Shown here piece after piece: positions 1 to 12,269 of a stretch of 64,000 nucleotides of DNA; positions within the stretch are counted from its first letter, which is position 1; every line of letters starts with the position of its first letter. The stretch is from Acanthacorydalis orientalis. Lineage: Eukaryota; Arthropoda; Insecta; Megaloptera; Corydalidae. Location: NCBI GenBank assembly GCA_034766995.1, contig CM068317.1, positions 34,106,001 to 34,170,000 of the forward strand, in the 5' to 3' direction. Under the pieces are notes generated by a model, which saw only the letters and a program-made list of their open reading frames with translations, did no database searches and was not told the DNA's origin. Made by a program: the position numbers and the translations under genes.

Positions 1-1304
1 TATATATTCAAATATTTCTGTGTCGTCGCAGGTTAAAGAATTATTTTTTTGTTCAAAATTCATATTTCAATTCTGTAAATAAAAAACGTAGATAGTATGG
101 AACGAATATTTTTAGGTAAATAATTTAGGTTATTTTTTCAGAAAATACTTCTATGTGTATTTATGATGACATGCAAATTAAAATTCCTGATATAAGGATT
201 TTAAAGTAATAAAAATATTTGAATTTAGTTTTAATTTATAAAACATGAAACCTTTTATGAATAAACACATATTAAATAAAATATATATTTAAATCTTAAT
301 AAAAAATTTAAAATCATATGGATAATCATTTGAAAAACTCTTCTTGTATTTGTATTTATGTTTATATATATATATACACATATATATCTCTTTGATAGAT
401 ATAAATATTTTAAAATTGGCTATAATGCTTCTCATTTTTAAATGTGTTTAGTGCATTTTCGAATATTTTTATTTTATCGATTAATCTATTTCTGAGTTCT
501 TTAAATTTTTTTAGCTTTCAGTTAAGGCTGTTTATCGTTAAACATTTTTATTTATTATAGTTTATCTGGATTCGTAGCGCAAATTAACACTTTCTTCTGT
601 TCGTCAATCACGTTCTCTCTTCATAATTTACCTTTTTCAGCTTAGTTTTAAAATATGTACTTTCGATATTATGATGTTACTTCAGTTTGTTTCATATCTG
701 TTTTATTCTTCTTCTATCTTGAATTACTTTGTCTAATATCTTTTGATATTTTTTTGTTTTATTTGGAGTCACTGAATTTCTTTAGTATTTAAATTCAATT
801 CAGTTATTTTAGTATTTAAATACAATACATCAAAATAGGCTTTTCAAGCATTTGGGCGTTTGTTCATGAAAATATCACCTATTTTTTATTTTTATTTTCT
901 CAGTTAATGGTCTATTATAGGCAAACATTTTTCTAAAATAAATATTTTTAATAAATTATTCAATTATAGCCACTTGTTTTCAAGAAAACACATTTATTAA
1001 TCGGAATTTATCCACTTATTTTTGAACTGTGATTTTAGCAATTTCTCAGCAGATAATGATATGATTTAAAATATTTTTTTTAAGAATTTGTTATTACTTA
1101 TGCCAGATTTTTGTATAAGTTCATCAATATTTTGAATATAAAGATTAGAACTACCTTCTTAAAAAGATGTGGCTTTACTGCCCATATGGTCAAGTCAGGA
1201 ACATTTTTAGTTTTATCTTAATTTTTGTATGATGATATATTGACATGTTATGAACAGTTTTCCGATTCGCTTTGTCTTGTGTTTCTTTCTTTTTATATGT
1301 TTGG

Positions 1305-1307
<3 letters not shown>
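1..1307. other. AT-rich non-coding DNA
   Basis: No open frame, RNA gene or transposon end could be recognised. The sequence is dominated by A/T homopolymer runs and short TA tracts (about 365-390). Nothing here rises above the AT-rich background. Confidence 0.6.

Positions 1308-1350
<43 letters not shown>
1308..1350. repeat. (TA)n microsatellite
   Basis: Uninterrupted TA alternation of about 43 bases, followed by GCGCTTGTGTGT. It is a typical simple repeat of this window. Confidence 0.97.
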
Positions 1351-1354
<4 letters not shown>

Positions 1355-1559
1355 TTGTGTGTATATATAAACTTTTATTTATTTATTAAAACAATTTCAA
1401 GGCTTAAAATAATTTAATTTGTAATAAGAGAAACTGATAAAATAGTCACTTGTGTTATAGAATAGTGTCGTATGATATAAAAAGGGTTCGTTATATTTTT
1501 TGAGCATATGCTTCATGATGTAAACGTGTTTTTCATTTTTGATTAAAGGGATAATATTA

Positions 1560-1880
1560 TGTTGTGTATAAAAGTTCCACGTGTTTCGTATACGGTTAAC
1601 CGAAAAGAAAACAGCTTAATTCGATACATAAAAAATGAGCTACACATTATAGTACATGACATTTTTACTGAAACGATGTTGAAAAGCGGGTAAAAATATT
1701 GTTACACTCACGCACACCCTATTATAACGCTGTCTTATTTCAAATATCTATATATGAAGATTGATATAAATGGCGGCAATCTGAAAGAAAAACTGAAAGA
1801 CGATCGGCCGCGAGTCGATGGTTATATAAGAAAAAGATGGTCTTGGTAATATCGAATGTAGAGTCGCGCAGTTTCTTACT

Positions 1881-1882
<2 letters not shown>
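1560..1882. promoter_or_regulatory. Higher-GC island, candidate regulatory element
   Basis: The base composition rises clearly above the flanks. Visible motifs are a TATA-like TATAAAAG (1567-1574), the E-box CACGTG (1578-1583), the Pho/YY1-like AATGGCGGC (1769-1777), a CGATCGGCCGCG segment at 1801-1812 and TATATAAG (1823-1830). No convincing coding frame crosses it; the open minus frame here runs into the TA array and reads Tyr-Ile. A conserved enhancer, a promoter or a short untranslated exon are all possible, and function is inferred only from motifs and composition. Confidence 0.3.

Positions 1883-1919
<37 letters not shown>
1883..1919. repeat. (TA)n microsatellite
   Basis: About 37 bases of uninterrupted TA alternation directly after the island above. 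On the minus strand it produces a spurious Tyr-Ile open frame. Confidence 0.97.
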
Positions 1920-1922
<3 letters not shown>

Positions 1923-1989
1923 AAACATATATACACGTTTACCCATATATTCGTACATGATGGTTTTGTGAGTATGGAAAAAAAGCTGA

Positions 1990-4970
1990 CGAAAGTGTGT
2001 TTTGGAAACATGATTGATACTTTAGTGATAAAATAGCATGTTCGACAAAATGTAAAAAGTAAACAGTGAAATAGCGAATTACTGTGACGAATGTTTTATT
2101 AAATTCTACTGTTTGCTTTTTTAGAAGATTAACTGATTATTGTTTGGATGGATGTTTGTTTGAAGTTTTTTTTTCCAAATTGGCGTTTTAAAATTTTAAA
2201 CTAAATGAGAAAAGAGTCCAACAGACATATTAAATTTAATTATTAATTTAATTTTGTTAGCTTTTTATTTAATTTCATTCATCATAACCTTCCAGAAAGT
2301 CCTGTAAATTGTTATCGAACAGTTTTGAGATTCTATTTATTAGTTTCAAGAATTTAATAAAATATTTTTAGTTATTATTTGATTTTATAAGTCAAAAATG
2401 TATATAATTAATTATAAACTTCCTAATAATAACAGAATGTACAAATTGCTTTTTAACTTATGATTGAATAAATTACAGCTAGAGACTGGTCATTTTTTTC
2501 ATGAAAATTATATAATTCGTTAATATTTATGTGTATAGCATTGATTATATTGAGTTAAAAAGTATAATAAATGTTAAAATGTAACATTTATGAAAATTTC
2601 AATAATTAACAACAATGATTTAGGAATGAAGACAGAAATGATTAGTAGTGTCATAAGACTCATAAACTGTTTTTGTTAATTTTAGTTTTATAAATGAACG
2701 TACGATTTCCTGATTTTTTTAATCTAAAGAAAAAATTAATAAGTTATTAATGCAATAATTCTTGAAAGAAAATCGGAGTTAAATCCTGTAAAATAAAGGT
2801 TTTATACAAAGGTCTAATAAAATAATTGAAGATTTTAATCATAAGAAAATCGTTTGATTTATTGTCAGTAAAGGTTTTAGTTCGTAAGTATTTATTTGAG
2901 AACCGAAACTGAAGTGTTATCTTTTACGATATTTGAAAATATAAGGAAAAAACAATAAAAACACGACGAAACGTTCGTTAATAGCTATTTTTCTAGTTTT
3001 TACGTTGTAAAAAGCATCGTTTGTCTCGTCCAACAATGCTTTTCTTTCATCACACTGATGTGTTTTTTTTTGTGTCTTGCGGTGACTTATGAGATTCAAC
3101 CTATTGTTCACTAACAAACGTCTCGTATTTCATATATAAAAGACCATTTATTGTAAAACTGCATACAAGTTTATATGAAAATATTAAATTGACATTTTAC
3201 TTTCGATAGTTGATTATTACGACTGTAATATTTGATCAAATATAAAAGTTATAATTTTAATAAAGGCATTTTTTCAAACTTTTCAAGCGATGTTTTAAAA
3301 GTTTTGTTAAAATTATAATATGTAAAAATCAGAGTTACCTCATTATTGTATTTAATATCAATTGTATATTCAATGACTGAATTTATATATGTAGTTAATG
3401 GATGAAATTATAGAAAGTGTTTCAAAATAAATACATTTGTCTAATCTCAAATAGGCTTATTAAAAATATCGAGAATTTCATTTTAAATATATTGTTGGTA
3501 TTAATAATATTTAAAATGATTATTAATGATCATTAAGGATTATTTCAAACTAAATATTCCTTGTAAATATTTCTATAATAGGTCTTCTTTTTATGAAAAT
3601 AAATTTATTGTATTTGTTTAAAATGCCAGTTGAGAAAAGTAAAAAAGTGTATTAGTATTTCAATTGAAGAATAATTTTCTAAAACATACGAAGTAGAAAA
3701 TTTTCATTCAAACTGCAATTTATAAGGATTTCCGTAGAATGTGGAATCTAAAAATATTTTGAAAAAAATATTATTGGTGCTTTTTGTAAAAATAATTAGC
3801 ATATTTGTATTCTGTTCACTATTTCAAGTCTTGACATTATTTAATATTTTTTTTCTACAAATGGATTAAAATTGAAGTCTAGCTAGGAATTTGTATCTCT
3901 ATTCTATATATTAAAGATATTGTATATGCGAGATAATTAATTTTTCATTCGTCATTAATTTAGTATTTATTAATGGGATAAAAACAATTAATTAAAAAAT
4001 ATATTAAAATTGAATAAGACATAATATAATATCTATACATATTATTTGTTTTAAATTATAAATTATTTATTGAATAGATAAAAACTGAAACATTGTATTG
4101 AATAATAGGATAAGAATTTAAAAATTATAACGCAAATTTAATCAAAGTTTATATTTTAGAAAATTGTTCAGAAGTATTTGACTTATTTTTCTGTTTTAAA
4201 ATTGTAACATTAGAGTTTATTTATATTCATCTTATGGTACACTTAAATTGAAATATCTATATTTTTTATTGTTATTAAAATTAATTAATTATGAGATTTT
4301 CTTGAAATAGAAATGTTTTAAAAATATTAGAAAAGTGACTTATACCAAACCATGACATATTTATACATACATACTTGTATTTTAATGGCGAATAATAAAA
4401 AGTAATATATTAGAGTATTTTTAATTTATATACTCATATTTTAAAATGTCAGTTTTGTGTTATGAGCTAACGGCAGTTGAGTTCAGCGAAAACGAATACC
4501 TAAATAGTAGTAAACGCATATCCCTTTTTATGTAGATGTATTCCTGACAATACAACATAAATCAAAGTCACTTTTCCTATAAGATCAAGATTAATGTAAT
4601 AAGGGTAAGATGCTTACAATTCGTTTTCATCCATATAATGTTATTTTTTGTTTGCTCTAAACAGAAATAATTTAAACACTCGCATTGTTGAACTGCCAGT
4701 AAATGTAAAAATAAAAATTAGTTATAAAAAATTATCGACCGATATTACTAGTAATCATTTACTTAATATTTTTTTTAGAAATTGTCTTTTCTTATATTTT
4801 GATTCATAATTGTATATTTTCAAATAAAAGTCTCTCTTATTAAATATTTTGGAGAAGAAAAAATTAGTGCTTTTTGAATTCATATTTTTTAAAACATTTA
4901 AATCTCTTTCCTTTGCAGTGAATGTATTATATTTTTATATTTATAAACCTGTGTATATACACATATATTT
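1990..4970. other. AT-rich non-coding DNA
   Basis: A long stretch of A/T-rich sequence with no recognisable element. A 66-codon minus frame at 2917-3117 has a mildly higher GC content (around 2980-3060) but no domain or splice context that I recognise. A weakly GC-richer patch lies at 4460-4530. A short TA tract occurs at 4981-4996. Confidence 0.5.
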
Positions 4971-5064
4971 CGATGTAATATATATATATATATATAATGT
5001 AAAAGCGTTGCTTTCTCAAAAATGCTCAAGTACAAAACAACGGACATTATAAAGAGAACATAAA

Positions 5065-5300
5065 AGTAAAAAACTTGCGACTCGAGTACATCATATCAAT
5101 TGGCTCTGGCCTTTTTAACGAGCTTACGCCGTTGCGCCGACGAAAAACTATAGTCATATATTTCAAACTGCAATACAGAGTAGCTCTCTACAAACGTCGG
5201 GAATATAAATGCGGCGTTAAACGACCGCTTATAAACGAGTTAAAAACTTTACACCGTAGTTGCAAAATTAACGACTCGTAAGTAGATTGACTACAGAACG
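5065..5300 (+). promoter_or_regulatory. Higher-GC island, possible exon or regulatory element
   Basis: The segment from about 5070 to 5290 is much richer in G and C than its surroundings and contains several CG dinucleotides. A plus frame is open from 5075 (a TTG codon, no ATG) and its stop codon overlaps a perfect donor-like GTAAGT at 5278-5283. An exon ending at 5277 would therefore keep the frame open. No good polypyrimidine acceptor is visible upstream, and the Arg/Lys-rich translation is not recognised. It may equally be a conserved non-coding element; the exon reading is speculative. Confidence 0.25.
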
Positions 5301-6600
5301 CAATCATTCATCGAATGTTTGCATTATAGTTTTTTCCCACTATTTGTTCTTGTACTTATATGTTGGCTCGTTCAGTGAATGTACTACACTTTATTTGAAA
5401 ATATTTTTCAAGTGCTTACAAATGAGTGTGTATGTTGGAAAGTATATTTTTTGAAAACTTGAGTTAATAAATTGTAAGAATATATTTAATGTGTATATTA
5501 GAAGTTTTTTTTCAAAAAAAAGTAACGAATTTACTTATCAAATATTTAATGAAAGTCACGGAAACTAGAACAATAAATTTTAAATATTCGCAATAAAAAG
5601 CAGTAAACTGTACACCAATTAACGATATACACGTAATAACATTCGTATTTTATAATTTTATAACGGAAACCGTGTACGAAATAATTTTATTCATTATATT
5701 CCAGTTACAAGGAAATTTTTCACATTGATCAAATTTAGAAATTTATTTGAAATTTGCACGAAATTTAGCTACCACTGCTCGTACAATCTAAAAGTTTCCC
5801 GTTACATGCATTCTTTGCGGCGATATTGAAGTACTTTCAGGGACGTTTAATTTCTTATAATGACGGAAGTTCTTCACTTTAGCATCATTTAATTAGGCAA
5901 TTTATTATTATTACATCAAGAGTTCGAATTCTCATTTTATATCTATTGTGTGAATTTAATAAAGGATTTTTTCCATACTGTTTTAAGATGGAATGATGCT
6001 TTTGTTCGTGGCTTTTAATATGACTACATAGAGATCATTTATTGTATTGTTTAATAAAAAATATAATTTCGAATCATTGTTTTACATTTCTTCTATATAT
6101 GTCTTTTTCTGTTATCATTTTTCGTTTATTGTTGTATTTTGTTTACATAAGAGTTTTATTTTTCTTTATTTGTGCTGCACTTTTATTATATTTCGTTTAA
6201 TATAAATTTTACATTTCTTTGTATCATTCGTTCAAAATCTGTATCTGCACGTTCTTGTCTTCGTTACAATCATTCATATCTTTGATAAAAAAATTTTGTT
6301 GCATCATTATATACATACATATATATATATATACAAATATACAAATGCGTTATCTGTTGCGTTTTATATTTTCCTGCTTTTTAAATTTTTGAAGATAAAA
6401 TTTTTTGAGTATAAAGTATATAAAAATTAAGTTTTGGATGATTACGTATTAAAAAAGAAAGGTAACAATTGGATATTTTAAAAAGGAAATGACTGTGCGA
6501 ATTAAAATTTTTGATCAGAGAAAATGAAAGAAAAAATTTTTATTATGAAAGAAAATCCTCTGATTGTCAATGAAGTTATTTTTAAATGTTGCCGAGGTCG
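5301..6600. other. AT-rich non-coding DNA
   Basis: No gene or repeat family was recognised. A modestly GC-richer patch lies at about 5760-5900. TTCGAA-containing sequence near 5917 resembles a tRNA T-arm, but the rest of a tRNA is absent. A short (CATA)(TA) tract lies at 6310-6335. Confidence 0.5.
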
Positions 6601-6609
6601 AGGATTTTG

Positions 6610-6764
6610 ACTTTTTTGATTTTTTTTAGAGACAGTTATGAGAAAAGAGGCTCTTTGTTGAATGTAACCTTATTTGAAGCCACTATTGAATTATAGATAA
6701 CAACAATGTATTTATGTTAAGAACAAATGAATGTATATATGAGAGAATAAAAAATGGACATAAA

Positions 6765-6797
<33 letters not shown>

Positions 6798-6800
6798 CAA

Positions 6801-6850
<50 letters not shown>

Positions 6851-6865
6851 CCATGTGTAACTATT
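6610..6865 (+). repeat. Dispersed repeat copy 1 with internal microsatellite
   Basis: This segment resembles the one at 9480-9705. Both contain AGTTATGA, then TTTGTT.AATGTAA, then GAATTATA.AT.ACAACAATG followed by TATTTATGT. Both continue into GACATAA and a (TA)n/(CATA)n block, and both resume with GTGT.AACTAT or GTGCAACTAT after the block. Homology on both sides of the microsatellite shows that the simple repeat lies inside the repeated unit. No terminal inverted repeats or coding frame could be defined, so the class is unknown. Confidence 0.6.
6772..6850. repeat. Compound (TA)n(CA)n(TA)n(TG)n microsatellite
   Basis: A TA tract, then CAAACACACACACA, a second TA tract and a TG tract ending at 6850. 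It lies inside dispersed repeat copy 1. Confidence 0.95.
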
Positions 6866-6899
6866 TTTTAAAAAAGAAACAATGTATATGTACATGACT

Positions 6900-8555
6900 A
6901 ATAAGTACTTCTTTTTATTGAAAAAAATATTGTGTACTTATACTATTGATTAAGATTTTAAGACATTTGTGATATTTATTAATATTTTAAAATAAATTTT
7001 GTCTTTAATGGAATTCAAATAAATAAATAGAAGGAGTTTTGTGATACCTTTTTAAATATTGTCTAAATACTCATTAAAACTTCAAAAAACATATTATATT
7101 TAAAACATATATAACACATATCATATATAACACATAGATTAAACATGTGGATAGATAATAATTTCTCTAAACTACATACGAACATAGTTTAAAGTAAAAA
7201 AAATGGTATGTATATACATATGCTATAGCCTCTAGTAATAAATTACTGGATACACATATTCTTGGCAAACATATATCCTTGGTGTTGTGTTCAGAGTGTA
7301 AATAGTTTTTTGAGACACAAATATAATAATTTAATTGTAATTTTTATTAAAGTATAAATATTAAAAACAAATTGGAATTGTAAATACCACATAAAGTTAT
7401 TAAATTATTAATGATTGTGATATATGAGGATTTAGATAAAAAAATGATTATTTTTTTCGTTTATAATATATTTAATAAGAGTTGTTTTTATATCTATTTG
7501 AATAAATATCACTAAAAATAAAAAAACGAGTTTTTTGAATAAATATGAAAATATGTTACAAATAATAAGAAAAGATAGGAAAAGAAAAGAATAAATATGA
7601 AAACATTGAGCTTACAAAATTGGATTAAGATTTCATGGAAATGATCGGTACATATTGAACTAAAAAACTAGAAACTAAAAAATAAAGAATGGGCACACTG
7701 AATAAAAACATTAATGGCATAAAAAAATGAAATAAAGACATTTATTGGACATTTTGTAAAAAAGAGAGTTATTGGTTATTTTATTTTCAAAAAAAATTCT
7801 TTATTAAGCAATGCATCTGCAAAAATAGATGATCAATCTTATGAATACAACTAAGATAATTTGGTGTTATTTTCATGAATAGTATACTTACAGAATTAAA
7901 ATTAAATTAAACAATTATACAAAGAAGATGGGCGAATATTTAGAATTTTATAGATTATCTCGTTTCTGTCATGAAATGTATCCCCACTTGAGTGAAAGTC
8001 TTTAATATATTTAAAAAAAAACAATCAGAAAAATTTAAGTCTTTCTTTCTTTTTGGAATATCTGATATCAGAAATTCTGTTATTGGCAGGTATATTCATA
8101 ATTGTCATTACTATGTTAAAAAATTTCTTAAATATGTTGACGAATGACCTATATAGTTAAAAATATATGATTTATAATCTAAGACATTATTAAAAAGGTG
8201 TAAATGATATGAGTTACGAGCTAAAATTTCTAATTTACCCACATTTAAGATTTAAGAAAAGAAAAGTATTTTAAATAACATACAGATATAAATTTTATTT
8301 GAGAATTTAAATTGCTTGAAACGCAACAGATACTTTTTTACAAGAATAAAAAAAATAACCGTTTTTTATTTTCAATTCCATTTTACGCGTTTTCGTACTT
8401 TTTACACTTAATTATAAATGCATGAAGTTGAAAAGTCCGTTGTAAATCAAGATATTCTACCCGTTTACATGATTAATTAAAAATTCTTTATTGTCTGAAA
8501 TGTTAATTTCGATCAGCTTTATCACAACTGATAACATGAATTAAATTCAAACGTT
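6900..8555. other. AT-rich non-coding DNA
   Basis: No coding potential was seen. A 16-bp direct duplication containing ATATAACACATAT occurs around 7106-7137. The rest is A/T-rich background. Confidence 0.5.
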
Positions 8556-8559
8556 TTAC

Positions 8560-8830
8560 GACTATACCCCAAATTATTCCAACAAGCAAGATGCTGTGAT
8601 GTCATCAAACTTGAAACTACACAGAAAGCGAGCTATAAATATTTCATTATCTCTTCGTCATAGCCGATGTGCATAACCGAGAACATTAGAGTTCAAAGCA
8701 ACTCACTGTTCGACTTAACAAACAGACCCGTTTGATGACATTTTGCCAACAAAGACGACTATACAATTTGCATAAAGTCTCTCATCTCAGTACGCACGCA
8801 GTGAACTTATCAGATACATTGAATTGAAAT
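8560..8830 (+). promoter_or_regulatory. Higher-GC island, candidate regulatory or promoter element
   Basis: The island contains the CRE/ATF-like TGATGTCATCA near 8597, a TATA-like CTATAAATA near 8631-8640, the POU-octamer-like ATTTGCATA near 8767, and an arthropod initiator-like TCAGT near 8788. An open plus frame begins about 100 bases downstream (8891), so a promoter reading is possible. The motifs are individually short and common, and the functional assignment is inference. Confidence 0.3.
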
Positions 8831-8890
8831 CGATATTTATATATCTTTATTAAAAATATTCGACATGTATTTCTCGTATTAAATACATGT

Positions 8891-9229
8891 TTGAAATTCT
8901 ATTTATATTGTGGATTACATTATAATATTATATTTTGTTTCTGTTTAACATTCGTAATTATTTTGTATGGAATGTTTTATATAGGAAAAACGGACCGCAT
9001 TTCAAAAGTGAAAACGCTATACGCAAATATAATTTCAAATCTTAATCTGTCTCCCTTTCACGATAGCATTGATGTTCACACCTTGATCTTAAAGCTGTCT
9101 AAGATATCAAATATTTGTATACCAATCGAGCAAAGGCGCGTTTCTCAATACAAAAACGGGTCATGGATATTGACCCAATCGATATGTCTTCAGCTTTTAC
9201 AGATTGATACAATTCATAGAGTGGTTTAA
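8891..9229 (+). CDS. Unrecognised open frame, doubtful
   Basis: The frame is open for 112 codons, but its first codon is TTG and the first ATG is at about codon 28. The N-terminal 30 residues are strongly hydrophobic (FCFCLTFVIILYG) and could be a membrane segment or signal anchor. The C-terminal part is mixed polar and contains no motif I recognise. It follows the promoter-like island at 8560-8830, and its sequence is less AT-extreme than the flanks, which is the only support for it. It could be a short exon, a decayed gene or a chance frame. Confidence 0.15.
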   Translation: MKFYLYCGLHYNIIFCFCLTFVIILYGMFYIGKTDRISKVKTLYANIISNLNLSPFHDSIDVHTLILKLSKISNICIPIEQRRVSQYKNGSWILTQSICLQLLQIDTIHRVV

Positions 9230-9264
9230 GTGCCTATGTATTTCTTTTGTATTTTTTATTTGCA

Positions 9265-9297
9265 TGTATATATGTATATATATATATATATATATAA
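9265..9297. repeat. (TA)n microsatellite
   Basis: A TA tract of about 30 bases, interrupted upstream by TG and followed by a CA-rich stretch to about 9315. Confidence 0.93.
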
Positions 9298-9479
9298 ACA
9301 TACAGACACACACTCATAAATGCAGACAATATAACGCTTAACTGCTAGCATAAAATAAACAATAAAATGAATATTATCTAACATTTACTATCAGATTTAT
9401 CGATATATCTGCATTAAAACATTTCATAAAACGCTGTAGTTATTTTTGTTTATTTTTTTCACAATTATATATAGGAAAG

Positions 9480-9617
9480 AAAATACCCAAGGGTGGATTT
9501 GTTTAGAAATAGTTATGAAAAAAGGGATTTTTTGTTAAATGTAATCTTGCTCGAGCCGTTATAGAATTATAAATTACAACAATGTATTTATGTAATGGAA
9601 AATAAACAATTGACATA

Positions 9618-9648
<31 letters not shown>

Positions 9649-9654
9649 CATACA

Positions 9655-9687
<33 letters not shown>

Positions 9688-9705
9688 TTGCGTGTGCAAC
9701 TATCC
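9480..9705 (+). repeat. Dispersed repeat copy 2 with internal microsatellite
   Basis: This is the second copy of the unit at 6610-6865, in the same orientation and about 2.9 kb away. The block with AGTTATGA, AATGTAATCTTG, GAATTATA and ACAACAATGTATTTATGTAA is shared. A (TA)n/(CATA)n block occupies the same position, and the match resumes at GTGCAACTAT. Divergence is substantial, so the copies are old. Confidence 0.6.
9617..9688. repeat. (TA)n(CATA)n microsatellite
   Basis: TA tracts on both sides of TACATACATATATG. It lies inside dispersed repeat copy 2. Confidence 0.95.
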
Positions 9706-9866
9706 ATATTGAAATGGATAAACGACTTGTATTCTTCCTTTCTAATATCTATGATAACGAATTTTTAGCTACTTCACGATAGATAAAATAATCTTTCTTA
9801 TATGTAAAATTTTGTGCATGAGTTTCATTTGTTGTTATTGGTCAAAAAAATCAGTTTGTAATTGTG

Positions 9867-9872
<6 letters not shown>

Positions 9873-9927
<55 letters not shown>
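9873..9927. repeat. (TA)n microsatellite at a retrotransposon 3' end
   Basis: About 55 bases of TA alternation. On the minus strand it directly follows the C-terminal stop codon and short 3' end of the retrotransposon fragment at 9928-10590, as a tail would. Confidence 0.95.
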
Positions 9928-9929
<2 letters not shown>

Positions 9930-10586
9930 TAATTAGCCTATGTCAATCCACTGCTCGATATAAGCCTTTTACATGATTTTACGTTTTATACGATTGAATA
10001 CCTTCCTTTTTCACCGATTTCCAATAAAAATTTAATTTTCTTATCCCACCTGCTCATTAATCTCTTTCTTGATCTTTTTATATTCCTTCGTTCCCAGTTA
10101 ATAATTTCTGTTTTCCATCGGTTGCCTTCTCTTCCTGCAACACGCCCCGCCCATTTCTATTTCAGACTCTACTCTTCTTATAATATCTGTAACTCATGTC
10201 TATTTTCGTATCCATTCTATTCTTTTCCTAACTCTTCTTATTATTAGTATTCCTAGCATGCATCTTTCCACACTTCTCTGTGTTGTTTGAAGTCTTGAAT
10301 GATTTTGGCGTTTAGAACTCATGTTATGCTGCCGTAGGTAAGGATTGGTAGTATACATTGATTAAACACTTTTTTATTCAAACAGAGTGAAATTGTTTAT
10401 TTAAATATCAAGGTGTTTCGCCCAAATGAGATCAATCCCATATTTATTTTACTATTTACTTCTACAATGAATTTTCTGTCTTTGTTGATAAGTTGGCCTA
10501 GATAGACATACTCCATAACTCTTACTATTTCTGTTCCTTTTATTTCAATTTTCTTCAGGCAGACAATCGTATTGAACTTTTGTTAC

Positions 10587-10590
<4 letters not shown>
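9928..10590 (-). pseudogene. Non-LTR retrotransposon fragment, reverse transcriptase C-terminal region
   Basis: Read on the minus strand, the segment translates in patches to the end of an endonuclease-reverse transcriptase ORF. The first patch, near 10550-10460, is IKGTEIVRVMEYVYLGQLI. The next contains ISFGRN and LNKKVFNQCILPILTYG (about 10440-10320), the conserved region just after the polymerase core. Further patches follow: VTDIIRRV (about 10200), then remnants of the zinc-knuckle-like GGACC and R.P region, and finally AYIEQWIDIG with a stop codon near 9940. Frameshifts and stop codons break the frame several times, so it is dead. The 5' part (endonuclease and catalytic polymerase motifs) is missing, as expected for a 5'-truncated insertion. 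(TA)n arrays abut both ends. The C-terminus resembles RTE-like elements, but the clade is not certain. Confidence 0.85.

Positions 10591-10637
<47 letters not shown>
10591..10637. repeat. (TA)n microsatellite
   Basis: TA alternation immediately beyond the truncated 5' end of the retrotransposon fragment. Confidence 0.95.
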
Positions 10638-10638
<1 letters not shown>

Positions 10639-10999
10639 CATATACATACAAAAAGTATTCAAATAGTTTTAAGAGAAAAATGTGAACTTTTTTAAATAAC
10701 TATCATTAAATTACATTAAATCCATGTATTTTTTTATCCTATTTACTTGAATATTTTATTTTAAATTAAAAATTTATATTTCCATATAAAGACTAAAATA
10801 TAAATTTTATATATTTGGATATTATATATTAGGGTATTTCAGTAACTAAAAGAAAACAACACATTAAACAATTATTTTATACGGATTGTTAAGAAATCAA
10901 TACGATAAACGACAATGTCTGTTTAGTAATGTCGGCATGTATTCTATTACAATGTAAATATTGACATTAGAATTAATTCTGATTACATGTACATATATT

Positions 11000-11001
<2 letters not shown>

Positions 11002-11044
<43 letters not shown>

Positions 11045-11046
11045 AT
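11002..11046. repeat. (TA)n(TG)n microsatellite
   Basis: A TA tract passing into GTGTGTGT before GTATGC. Confidence 0.94.
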
Positions 11047-11304
11047 GCAATGTTAGAAAAAAATGAATGATATATTTTTTATGAGAAAATCCGATTAAAC
11101 AAATACACACTTTGAACTGACTCGATAGACAGAAAAGTAAATGAGTTTAATTAAGGCAAATCTTTTATGTACATTTCAGTGTTTGAGAATTTCTGTTTTC
11201 AAACAAATGTTAGATGTTGATTTCCAGCATTCACATCAAGTAATCGCATGCTTTATATTTGTCTTGTCAGTTTATATTTTCAAATGAGCACTAATATATG
11301 CATT

Positions 11305-11305
<1 letters not shown>

Positions 11306-11344
<39 letters not shown>

Positions 11345-11362
11345 TAAATAGATAGATAGATG
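11306..11362. repeat. Compound (TA)n(GA)n(GATA)n microsatellite
   Basis: A TA tract, then about ten GA units, then GATA units. Three motifs in series make it unusual among the arrays here. Confidence 0.94.
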
Positions 11363-11624
11363 TAATATTAACACTATATTTACGAATAGAAACGTTTTTT
11401 TTTAAAATTATAAATAGATTTATTTTTATTTTTTAAATGTTTCTGGTTTTAAAAATACATATTTGTAACGTTTTATTCTACAAGTTGTTAATGTTATTCT
11501 ATTTGATATTACCATTTTATAATTCTTGTAGTAAACTTTTTATACCATAATAAGAAACACGTTTAAGTAAAGTTAATTTGATAAGTTACAATTTCTCAAT
11601 TTTTTTGACAAAAAGTGTCTACTA

Positions 11625-11655
<31 letters not shown>

Positions 11656-12157
11656 ATGGGATATATGAGAGTATGTGTGCGTGTTTTAGTTGAAAATGAC
11701 ATAGTTTTGCTTTTAAGCGACAATTAAAAATATCAATATACAGTAAAACTTATCTGTAAATAACATTTAAATGTTTTCATTTTTTCGAATAGAATACATA
11801 CAAAATATTAGAATTAGTTTGTTATTCATGAAAATTTAAGTAAAACATAATTATATTTTATCAACAATCTGTGATAGATCTTATGATTTATAGCATTTAT
11901 CAAAAAGGTATATTTTTATGTTGATTGCCTTCTGAGAACTTTATAGGTAAAGGTTAATGACCAATTTTCTGTAGTCGACGTTTATCTAGAAGTTTTTATC
12001 AATAAATTAATATAAGAATTTAGAATTTATTTACAATATAATCAAACCCATATACATACATATATATATATATATATATGTTGTAGAATATAAAAATCAA
12101 CTGTGTGTGTACAGATGTTTGGATAACCTTAATGGCTACAAAAGTGAGTTTAAAATG

Positions 12158-12162
<5 letters not shown>

Positions 12163-12253
<91 letters not shown>
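12163..12253. repeat. Long (TA)n microsatellite
   Basis: About 91 bases of perfect TA alternation, the longest pure array in the window. Both strands read as Tyr-Ile, which produces a spurious 110-codon frame around it. Confidence 0.98.
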
Positions 12254-12256
<3 letters not shown>

Positions 12257-12269
12257 ATTTAATGTTCAA

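Larger units (their letters stand above)
10640..12160. other. AT-rich DNA with several microsatellites
   Basis: No gene was recognised. Besides the compound arrays listed separately, short TA arrays lie at 11629-11655 and 12061-12079. The remainder is A/T-rich background. Confidence 0.5.

Noticed and set aside
5900..5945. tRNA-like T-arm GAGTTCGAATTCTC
   Set aside because: No acceptor stem, D-arm or anticodon arm can be fitted around it.
8891..9229. Firm gene call for the 112-codon frame
   Set aside because: No ATG at the start and no recognisable domain; kept only as a doubtful entry.
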